12,204 nucleotides of DNA from Candidatus Bathyarchaeota archaeon. GTDB taxonomy: Archaea; Thermoproteota; Bathyarchaeia; TCS64. Shown piece after piece: positions 5,804-12,204 of this stretch. The translations under genes and the position numbers were made by a program. The stretch spans positions 1 to 12,204 of the forward strand of contig JAUWBQ010000033.1 in assembly GCA_030601645.1 (NCBI GenBank). The letters are read 5' to 3'. The notes beneath the pieces are model-generated. The model had not been told where the DNA came from and did no database searches. It saw only the letters and a program-made list of their open reading frames with translations. Position 1 is the first letter of the stretch; every line of letters begins with the position of its first letter.

Positions 5804-7660
5804 TTGAGGGGCAGTAAACAGAAGAACTCGCCTCTCAAAGGATACCTAGCCAAGCTTAGGAGGGAGTTTGATTGGGTGACAATCCTCCAGATGAGCGTCT
5901 CCTTTCTGATGCTCGCCGTTTTCCTGTTGGCCCCGCTGGCCTCCCTCCTCGGCCGGGCGTTCCTCTACGGAGGAGAGTTATCAATCACCTGGTTCATGAA
6001 TGTCCTGAGCAGCCCCGAGTTCGTCTCCTTCAAATCAAGGGGAGGCCGGATGTTCCAGGTCATCAGGGGGACGATGTACATCTGGGGCTACGACCACGGC
6101 ATCCTCCTCAACTCGTTGATCGTGGCTCTCTCAGTCACTGTTCTTTGTTCCATTATCGGCATCGCCGTGGCCATGATCATGGGCCGCTATAATTTCCGGG
6201 GTAAAAACATCTTCAAAGTCATCATAATGATCCCCCTTCTCGCCACGCCCTTCGTCAACGCATTCGTGATCGGTAAGATGTTTAATCCCCGGAGTGGGCT
6301 TATCAACTTCATCTTCGTAGACCTGTTGCACATTCTACCCTGGAGGCTTGACATCGACGGGCTGGTGGGGTTGACTGTCGCTCAGACACTCTCATATTTC
6401 CCTATAGTCTATCTGAACGTCCTGGCCTCACTGAACAACATCGACCCGAGCCTTGAGGAGATGGCGGAGAACCTCGGGGCGAGGGGGTTCCGACTCTTCA
6501 GAACGGTGACATTTCCCCTCTTCCTGCCGGGACTGATGGCTGGGGCTATAATCACGTTCATCTTCAGCCTCGAGGACCTGGGAGCGCCCATCGGGTTCAT
6601 AGGTGCCAGGGCGAATCCTCTGGCAAAGAAGGTGGCCTCATACCAGATCTACACTTCTTTCGCCGAGGCTCTTACCGGTGGAATCTCGCCGAAGACGATC
6701 GCTCTGGCTTTGATCATTATGGCAACGACGGTTATCAGCTATTTCATCGTGAAGCGGCTCACATCAATGAGATCATATGCCATGCTAAGCAAAGGGGGCA
6801 GGTGGAGCCCCAGGCTCAGGACGCCCTCCATGAAAGCGCAGGGATTGATCATTTTCTCCTTGATTGTACTGGTGTTCTTCTCCGCCATGCCGCAGATCGG
6901 AACTGTCCTTCTTGCCACGACGGACTGGACGACGAGTGGGACTCTCCCTTCGAAGGTGACGATGGAGTACTTCGTCTCCCTCTCGACAAACCCTGATGTC
7001 TTGACGTCTATTACGAACAGCCTCATCTATTCGTTGGTCGCGGTCTTCATCATGATCCTTGTGGGTTCAAGCATCTCTTATATCGTGGCCAAGCGGGATG
7101 TCCCAGGGCGCTCCATCCTCGATGCGCTATCCACCCTGCCCGTGGCGATTCCGGGTGTAAGCCTTGCAGTTGGATATTTCCTGTTCTTTTCATCGGGATT
7201 CTTCAAGGGGAGCATATTCGACCCTATTGTGGACCCGGCTCTTCTCCTGATTTTCGCCTATTCCATTCGGAGGCTGCCCTTCATGACGAGGTCAGTATAC
7301 GCGGGCATGCAACAGATTGACAAGAGCTTAGAGGAGGCTTCCATGAACCTGGGGGCCAGCAGGGCGTCCACGTTCCTCAGGATAGTCCTCCCTCTCACGG
7401 TGTCGCATATAGTTGGCGGGGCTATACTGAGCTTCGTCTACTCCATTGCAGAGGTAAGCACCAGTGTCACCCTGGGAGCCTTGAGGGAGGACAGGATGCC
7501 CATCACTTTCTTCATCAGTCAGATGGTATACGGCCTCGCCGCCGTGGACTCGGTGAGCATCGGCGCCGCGCTCTGTGTCATGCTCATGGCGGTCCAGATC
7601 ACGGCCATGGCAATATCGAATTACGTGTTGAAGCAAAAGATCTCATTCCTCGGGGTGTAA
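5804..7660 (+). CDS. Fused double-domain ABC importer permease, iron/thiamine/phosphonate type
   Basis: This 618-residue inner-membrane permease contains two copies of the binding-protein-dependent transport domain in one chain, as in FbpB- and ThiP-type systems, so one polypeptide can form the whole channel. The first half spans about 25-320 and the second about 345-610, each with about six hydrophobic helices. Each half has its EAA coupling loop: EEMAENLGA at 218-226 and EEASMNLGA at 510-518, the latter followed by LRIVLP. These loops dock the ATPase encoded next. The chosen start is TTG at 5804, seven bases after GAGGG (5792-5796). The ATG at 5800 overlaps it but hits a stop after five codons. 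The spacing of 11 bases from the binding protein and 3 bases to the ATPase marks tight co-expression. The substrate class is inferred from family resemblance only. Confidence 0.92.
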   Translation: MRGSKQKNSPLKGYLAKLRREFDWVTILQMSVSFLMLAVFLLAPLASLLGRAFLYGGELSITWFMNVLSSPEFVSFKSRGGRMFQVIRGTMYIWGYDHGILLNSLIVALSVTVLCSIIGIAVAMIMGRYNFRGKNIFKVIIMIPLLATPFVNAFVIGKMFNPRSGLINFIFVDLLHILPWRLDIDGLVGLTVAQTLSYFPIVYLNVLASLNNIDPSLEEMAENLGARGFRLFRTVTFPLFLPGLMAGAIITFIFSLEDLGAPIGFIGARANPLAKKVASYQIYTSFAEALTGGISPKTIALALIIMATTVISYFIVKRLTSMRSYAMLSKGGRWSPRLRTPSMKAQGLIIFSLIVLVFFSAMPQIGTVLLATTDWTTSGTLPSKVTMEYFVSLSTNPDVLTSITNSLIYSLVAVFIMILVGSSISYIVAKRDVPGRSILDALSTLPVAIPGVSLAVGYFLFFSSGFFKGSIFDPIVDPALLLIFAYSIRRLPFMTRSVYAGMQQIDKSLEEASMNLGASRASTFLRIVLPLTVSHIVGGAILSFVYSIAEVSTSVTLGALREDRMPITFFISQMVYGLAAVDSVSIGAALCVMLMAVQITAMAISNYVLKQKISFLGV

Positions 7661-7663
7661 CAG

Positions 7664-8722
7664 ATGGTGGAAGTAGAACTTAGGGGGATAACAAAGAAAT
7701 TCGGGGACGTCACAGCCGCAGGGGACATCAGCCTAACTATTGAGGACGGGGAATTCTTCACGCTGCTGGGCCCCAGTGGCTGTGGCAAGACCACGACGAT
7801 GCGCATAATCGCGGGCCTGGAGTATCCGGACGAGGGACGGATTATATTTGACGGTAGTGACGTGACGGAGTTCCCGTCGTTCAAGCGCAACACGGGCATG
7901 GTCTTCCAGAACTACGCCCTCTGGCCACACCTGAAGGTCGCCGACAACATCGCCTATGGCCTCAAGGTGCGAAAGGTCCCCAAGGAGGAGATCAAGAGGC
8001 GGGTCGATGAGGCTTTGGAGCTCGTGAAGCTCGGGGGCCTCGGAGGCCGCTTCCCCTCCCAGCTCAGCGGAGGGCAGCAGCAGAGGGTGGCTTTGGCCCG
8101 CGTCTTGATAATCAATCCCGCTGTCCTGCTCCTCGATGAGCCCCTGAGCAATCTCGATGCCAAGCTCAGGGTGGAGATGAGGGAGGAGATCAAGGACCTC
8201 CAGAAGAAGCTGGGTATAACAACCATCTACGTGACCCACGACCAGGAGGAGGCCATGACGATCTCCGACAGGATAGCTGTGCAGAACCTGGGCGTCGTCA
8301 GGCAGCTGGGCACTCCCTCCGAGATATACAGCCACCCTGTGGACCTGTTCATAGCCACGTTCATCGGTCGGGGGAGCATCCTCGAAGGGCGTATCCATAT
8401 AGTCGACGATAAAGCCCGCGTCATGGTTAATGACAAGATCATCTGTGGAGTGGACACCACCGGCATTCTGAAAGAGGGGGACCCCGCCGTCTGCATCTTG
8501 AGGCCTGAGAACTTCACGCTGGAGAACCCGGGCGAACAGGCAAATGTGCTGGAGGGGGTCGTGGAGTGGGCGGCGTTCATCGGCCCGTACAAGGAGGTGA
8601 AGCTCTCTGTGGAGGGTGCCACCCTCTTGGTGGACTTGCCACCCGAGGTCGAGACGCCGATAGGAAGTAAGTTGAGGGTTTATATCCATCATGAGGACAC
8701 GATTGTCCTCGGGAAGAACTAG
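7664..8722 (+). CDS. ABC importer ATPase with TOBE-type regulatory domain
   Basis: This 352-residue cytoplasmic ATPase powers the importer. All motifs are intact: Walker A GPSGCGKT (36-43), Q-loop Gln82 in VFQNYALWPH, signature LSGGQQQR (134-141), Walker B VLLLDEP (154-160), D-loop SNLD and switch His192 in YVTHDQEEA. Residues about 240-350 form a beta-rich TOBE-like tail, as in the CUT1/iron/putrescine/thiamine ATPase group (PotA, FbpC, UgpC relatives). The length is normal for that group. The ATG follows the permease stop after three bases, with GGGGTG inside the end of the permease gene as the probable ribosome binding site, so translation may be coupled. The two identical ATPase subunits should dock on the two EAA loops of the fused permease. 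The transported substrate cannot be deduced from the ATPase. Confidence 0.96.
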   Translation: MVEVELRGITKKFGDVTAAGDISLTIEDGEFFTLLGPSGCGKTTTMRIIAGLEYPDEGRIIFDGSDVTEFPSFKRNTGMVFQNYALWPHLKVADNIAYGLKVRKVPKEEIKRRVDEALELVKLGGLGGRFPSQLSGGQQQRVALARVLIINPAVLLLDEPLSNLDAKLRVEMREEIKDLQKKLGITTIYVTHDQEEAMTISDRIAVQNLGVVRQLGTPSEIYSHPVDLFIATFIGRGSILEGRIHIVDDKARVMVNDKIICGVDTTGILKEGDPAVCILRPENFTLENPGEQANVLEGVVEWAAFIGPYKEVKLSVEGATLLVDLPPEVETPIGSKLRVYIHHEDTIVLGKN

Positions 8723-8736
8723 TTGGAGAGAATGAG

Positions 8737-10947
8737 ATGAATTCAAGAAAACTCGTAACTCGATTGATCGTTTTCCTGTTCCTCGTATCGGCTGGAGCCC
8801 CAGTGCTTGTGGGGTTCTCGGTGCCGAAGGCCGAAGAAGTCACCAAAGTAGTTAGTTATCCTCTGCCCTCGGTTCCCGAGGTAGTTCTCCTTGGGGGTGA
8901 GATCAGGGTTGAGGTTAAAGCCAGTAGTGGCGCTTCTGGATGGGTCGCTGGTGTCTCCTCAAGGTTCGGTTCTTCAGCCATGGAAATGCTCAACAGCAGT
9001 TACTCCGGGGATCGATGGACGCTCTTCTTCCGTGCACCGGAGGACATCCCTCCTGAACTGTATGATTTAGAGTTGACCTTCGTTGACGGAGGTGAGACTG
9101 TGGAGCACTCTCAATCTAGGAGCATCATGCTCTTTGAGGAATGGCCCGAGGAGATCACCATCAGCCACATCACTGATATCCACCAGCAGCATGGGCGGAA
9201 TTTCTTCGCTCAGTACATACATGAAGTAAACCTGTTTGATCCCGATCTTATCATCGTGTCGGGAGATATTGTTCAGACTGAAACGGTGGCCGTGGGATGG
9301 GACTACCTGCAAAGTCAGATGAAATTGATTGAGATCCCCAGCTTCCTCCTCCCAGGTAACCTCGATCACGCAGGAGGGAGTGGGCTCATCTATCAGAGAT
9401 ACGGGGGGCCACTATACTACTCGGTTGTTTTGGGAGATTTCATGTTCGTCGCATTGGACAGCCACTTGGAGGGTCAGGCTTGGTTGAATCAGTTCCAGTG
9501 GATGGAGTCGGAGTTCCAGAGGTATCCCGAGAAGGTTAAGATTCACAGTTGGCATCACCCTCTCTTCGGCTCCGAATACGAGGAGGATAGTGGCACAGTT
9601 AAGGGCGGTTACATCACCGGGGACTGGGAGACCATGGAGGAGCTCACACAGGTAATCTATCCTGCCTGGGTAGTCGATGGTCAGCCCAGTGGTGCGGCGA
9701 GGGAGATGATGAGGGTTATACAGGAGTACGACGTACGCCTCATCCTGAATGGGCATGTTCACCGTGATATTACCTACATCCTGAACGAGAGACACTACTT
9801 CGTCACGACTAGCACCATTGGAGGGGGGCTTTCGCCCACCATGTACCACGGCTTCAGGATTATCACGGTTGACTCCGAGGGTAACGTGAATTTGGATTGG
9901 TACGCAGAGAACAGCCTCCTGGATCCACCGAACGCGATTCCCGTGGGCGACCTCACCTACTGGTACAGCTCAGCTAATGACTGGTCCGAGTCGGCGGTCA
10001 CGGCTACGGTCGTGAACGACCTTGAGATGCCCATCGACGACGCAAAGCTGGAGTTCCGGGTCAGCGACGGGAGCCCAGTTGAAGGGTATACGTTCTCAGT
10101 TGAGCCGAACATGTACGACGTATACACGGTTGACGAGGGGTACATCTTCGTCTCCTATTTCGATGTGGACGCTGGTAGCCGGTTGGATGTCACCCTCTCC
10201 GCGGGGGGAGATTCACAGCCTCCCGAGATCCTGCTGGATCTATCTGATTACGGTGAGGGTGAACCTCTGACAGGTACCGTCACTGCCAGAGATGGCGGAT
10301 GGGGGGTCGACGGGGTGGATGTGTATTATCGTAATGACGTCACGCCTTCGTGGACTCCTATTGAGCTGTCCTTCAGCCCGACTATAAAGGGCGACAAGTA
10401 TGACATCACCTACCCGGAGGCGGTCAGGGCCTTCACCATCCCAGCCGAGGCAGCCAAATCAGGCCTCGAACTGAAGGTGGAGGCCACGGACTACGCGGGA
10501 AACCCGGCCATATTCGAGACGGGTGATCTCTCAGCCCCACCCGTTTACAGTCTGTCGGTGGATACCGATCCCTCTGGAATCGAGATCACCGTTGATGGAG
10601 GAGCCGAGACCTCTCCCTACATGGGTGAGCATGAGGCGGGGAGCTACGAGTTGGCTGTACCTGACGAAGTCGAGTTCTCGGGTAAGAACTACACGTTCTC
10701 TGGTTGGGATGACGGCTTTACCGGGAGCTCCAGGACGTTAAGCCTCGACGGGGACACAAGCCTGGTGGCCGGCTACGAGGAGGTAGTCGTTGAGGAGCCT
10801 CCCGAGGAGACCGATGAGCCCTTGGAGGAGCCGGATGAACCAGAGGAAGAGCCGGATAAGCCAGCGGGGATACCTCTTCCGACGTCCTACGTGTTAATTG
10901 GGCTGCTCCTCAGTGTCTGCCTGATCTATCTCCTGAATAGGCGTTAG
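8737..10947 (+). CDS. Secreted, membrane-anchored calcineurin-like metallophosphoesterase
   Basis: This 736-residue external enzyme is the last gene of the ABC operon, 14 bases after the ATPase. Residues 1-30 are a signal peptide. About 40-135 form an N-terminal beta-sandwich. About 140-385 are the metallophosphoesterase domain with ligands DIH (Asp147, His149), GD (Asp177), GNLD (Asn208, Asp210), HH (273-274) and GHVH (His340, His342). The usual catalytic His of GNHD is Leu209, though His211 follows. About 400-600 contain Ig-like strands. Residues 603-680 are PEGA-like (DTDPSGIEITVDG) and contain an F-SGWDDG-like motif. Residues 685-710 are a Glu/Pro-rich stalk, and 713-732 a transmembrane helix ending NRR. 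The catalytic part thus sits outside on a stalk. Hydrolysis of a phosphate mono- or diester near the importer is inferred; the substrate is unknown. The ATG is set by GGAGAG at 8725-8730; a nearer ATG at 8732 stops after two codons. Confidence 0.92.
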   Translation: MNSRKLVTRLIVFLFLVSAGAPVLVGFSVPKAEEVTKVVSYPLPSVPEVVLLGGEIRVEVKASSGASGWVAGVSSRFGSSAMEMLNSSYSGDRWTLFFRAPEDIPPELYDLELTFVDGGETVEHSQSRSIMLFEEWPEEITISHITDIHQQHGRNFFAQYIHEVNLFDPDLIIVSGDIVQTETVAVGWDYLQSQMKLIEIPSFLLPGNLDHAGGSGLIYQRYGGPLYYSVVLGDFMFVALDSHLEGQAWLNQFQWMESEFQRYPEKVKIHSWHHPLFGSEYEEDSGTVKGGYITGDWETMEELTQVIYPAWVVDGQPSGAAREMMRVIQEYDVRLILNGHVHRDITYILNERHYFVTTSTIGGGLSPTMYHGFRIITVDSEGNVNLDWYAENSLLDPPNAIPVGDLTYWYSSANDWSESAVTATVVNDLEMPIDDAKLEFRVSDGSPVEGYTFSVEPNMYDVYTVDEGYIFVSYFDVDAGSRLDVTLSAGGDSQPPEILLDLSDYGEGEPLTGTVTARDGGWGVDGVDVYYRNDVTPSWTPIELSFSPTIKGDKYDITYPEAVRAFTIPAEAAKSGLELKVEATDYAGNPAIFETGDLSAPPVYSLSVDTDPSGIEITVDGGAETSPYMGEHEAGSYELAVPDEVEFSGKNYTFSGWDDGFTGSSRTLSLDGDTSLVAGYEEVVVEEPPEETDEPLEEPDEPEEEPDKPAGIPLPTSYVLIGLLLSVCLIYLLNRR

Positions 10948-10953
10948 GCACCA

Positions 10954-10970
10954 TTTTTTTCACTAAAAAA
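10954..10970. terminator. Convergent T-run terminators after the phosphoesterase gene
   Basis: T7 at 10954-10960 ends the rightward operon. A6 at 10965-10970, directly after the stop of the leftward gene, is its T-run. The 23-base gap between the two genes consists almost entirely of these two signals. Confidence 0.6.
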
Positions 10971-12131
10971 TCAGGGGGTTCTCGGTGACTTTCCCGAGTA
11001 GATGTCGAGGGGGGTCTGGCCGGTGACCTTGGACTCCTTGATGAGGAAGTCCCTGAGCTCGTTCTCCTCCGTGAATATCCTGGTGGCGTACCACTCGAAG
11101 AACGGGCTGGGCTCGTAGGGATAGTAGACGTAGACCATCTTGGCGAGGGCCTTGGCGTAGACCATCTCGCACATGACGCCGGCAGAGATGCTGGCTCGGG
11201 GATGGTAGACGACGACCGCGTGGCTGTTCTCGATCAGCTTGTAGTCGGTGTCGATTATCTGGAATCGGAGGTTCTTGATGGCTGCATCGATCTCGATGCT
11301 GTCTATCTCCTCCTCGATGGGGCCCTCCCTGTAGTCCATGGAGAACACGAACTTTGAGGGCCGCTCCTCCTTCTTGTCAATGGCCTCGTTGACCATAGCC
11401 CTCCACGACTCGACGATGTCCCAGTCCTTGATCATGTAGGGGTCGAATACGATGTAGTACTCCGAGAGGCTGTCGCCGAACTTTGTGATGTTCTTGAAGA
11501 AGTCGGGGCCCTCCCCTGTGATGGGGTGGCTGAGGTAGACCTTATCCCTGCCCCTGCTCCAGATTACGTCCTTGAGGAAGTCGGGGCCGTTCTCGTAGGC
11601 GACGAGCTGTATCTCCCTGGCGGGGGTGAACTGCCGGGCGAGGGCGTAGACGCTGTTGACCTCCTCCCGGCGCCAGTTGGCGATCTCCCCCAGGGTGAAT
11701 CTGTGGTCCTGCCACTGGACGTCCTGGCTCAGGCGCCTCTTCACCCGTACGATGTCGTCGAATATCATGATGAACAGGTCGGGGTCGAGGGTCCTAACCT
11801 CGTCCTCGTGGAGGCCGCTGAACCGGTTGCCTTTCCATTCGAAGTGGAGGGGTGTGCTGACTACGTGGGTGCCGCCTCGATCGTTGATCTCATCGACGAT
11901 CTTCTCTACCGCCGCCTTGTGGTACTGGTTCATCTTCTCAGGCTGGCTGTCGTAGAAGTCGAGGATGTTGAGCTTGGTGAGGTTCGTGGCCTGCATCCGT
12001 GCCTCTTCCACTATGTACTCGAATAGGTGGTAGTAGTGGAAGCTCTGCCTCTCCTTCATCTCTAGGAGCATGTCGTCTCTTCCGTTGCCGGGTGGTCCGG
12101 CGCAGATGACCACTCGTTTATCGGTTGTCAT
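10971..12131 (-). CDS. Adenylate-kinase-like P-loop domain fused to nucleoside deoxyribosyltransferase-like domain
   Basis: This 386-residue cytoplasmic protein has two recognisable halves. Residues 5-185 follow the layout of archaeal AdkA-type kinases. The P-loop strand RVVICAGPPGNGRDD (6-20) is followed by the STPLHF segment (92-97), the DPDLFIMI strand (117-124), and the RRL..D and RREEV arginine clusters (132-157). The Walker A is degenerate: Arg18 and Asp19 replace the usual Lys and Ser/Thr, so phosphoryl transfer is doubtful although nucleotide binding may remain. Residues 196-340 resemble nucleoside 2-deoxyribosyltransferases: YLSHPITGEG at the start, HAVVVYHPRASISAGVMCEM with Glu322 at the position of the catalytic Glu, then a strand (VYVYYP). 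The enzyme could cleave or sense a nucleotide-type ligand; no specific reaction is claimed. It stands alone, converging on the phosphoesterase gene. The ATG has no obvious ribosome binding site but lies near a TATA box. Confidence 0.88.
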   Translation of the reverse strand: MTTDKRVVICAGPPGNGRDDMLLEMKERQSFHYYHLFEYIVEEARMQATNLTKLNILDFYDSQPEKMNQYHKAAVEKIVDEINDRGGTHVVSTPLHFEWKGNRFSGLHEDEVRTLDPDLFIMIFDDIVRVKRRLSQDVQWQDHRFTLGEIANWRREEVNSVYALARQFTPAREIQLVAYENGPDFLKDVIWSRGRDKVYLSHPITGEGPDFFKNITKFGDSLSEYYIVFDPYMIKDWDIVESWRAMVNEAIDKKEERPSKFVFSMDYREGPIEEEIDSIEIDAAIKNLRFQIIDTDYKLIENSHAVVVYHPRASISAGVMCEMVYAKALAKMVYVYYPYEPSPFFEWYATRIFTEENELRDFLIKESKVTGQTPLDIYSGKSPRTP

Positions 12132-12176
12132 GGGCTTCAGTTAGGATTCGTTGAGGTGGGAAATATGTCTGTTGGA

Positions 12177-12183
12177 TTTATAG
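12177..12183 (-). promoter_or_regulatory. TATA box of the AdkA/NDT-like fusion gene
   Basis: The - strand reads CTATAAA, within GTACTATAAATCC. A start about 26 bases downstream falls near 12154 and gives a leader of about 23 bases without a clear Shine-Dalgarno sequence. The flanking 12184-12204 holds nothing else I can identify. Confidence 0.5.
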
Positions 12184-12204
12184 TACGCGTTTTAGGGGTT
12201 TTAT

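Noticed and set aside
7733..8746. 337-codon open frame on the - strand opposite the ABC ATPase
   Set aside because: It lies wholly antisense to a gene with every ABC ATPase motif intact, has no recognisable domain, and is explained by GC-rich third positions suppressing stops on the other strand.
11526..12026. 166-codon + strand frame opposite the AdkA/NDT-like fusion
   Set aside because: It is a Val/Leu/Asp-rich antisense shadow with no start signal, and the - strand frame has recognisable domains.

Overview
The window reads as archaeal. Likely promoters are A/T-rich TATA-like boxes followed by short leaders. Genes end at plain T-runs without GC hairpins. Three genes appear to start at TTG, and ribosome binding sites are of the GGTG/GAGG type. 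The combination of a papain-family protease, membrane-anchored secreted proteins without lipoboxes and an archaeal-AdkA-like domain would fit an uncultured lineage such as Bathyarchaeia. That placement is inference from gene content and style, not something a sequence this short proves.

Region 1 (about 1-2000) is a protease neighbourhood. A C1A (papain-like) cysteine protease at 133-1263 has an intact Gln/Cys/His/Asn catalytic set but no signal peptide. It is co-transcribed with a 130-residue protein (1274-1666) whose last ~63 residues match the protease's own C-terminal appendix. On the other strand, a 60-residue protein (1754-1936, TTG start, own TATA-like box) matches the protease's N-terminal pro-like segment. 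Both non-catalytic ends of the protease therefore recur as separate small neighbours. A regulated protease module, with a stand-alone pro-segment-type inhibitor and a domain-sharing partner, is the most interesting hypothesis in the window.

Region 2 (about 1940-2660) holds an AT-rich spacer and a stand-alone trmO/tsaA-type tRNA m6t6A37 methyltransferase with its own promoter, ending at convergent T-run terminators.

Region 3 (2666-10947) is a cell-surface transport locus. A secreted protein runs leftward, with a class I glutamine-amidotransferase-like N-terminal fold, a heptad-repeat coiled coil and a C-terminal membrane anchor. Divergent from it is a tight four-gene operon. It encodes a membrane-anchored solute-binding protein carrying an extra carboxypeptidase-regulatory-like domain, a fused double permease of the iron/thiamine/phosphonate type, its ATPase, and a large externally anchored metallophosphoesterase with beta-sandwich and PEGA-like domains. 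The arrangement suggests that a phosphorylated compound is processed at the cell surface and an ABC importer takes up the product or a co-substrate. The substrate cannot be read from the sequence. The shared 103-bp divergent promoter contains an 8-bp inverted repeat placed almost symmetrically relative to the two start codons.

Region 4 (10971-12131, leftward) encodes a fusion of an archaeal adenylate-kinase-like P-loop domain, with a degenerate Walker A, to a nucleoside 2-deoxyribosyltransferase-like domain. It ends convergently against the phosphoesterase gene. There is no gene-free stretch longer than 300 bases, and no RNA gene, CRISPR array or insertion sequence was seen.
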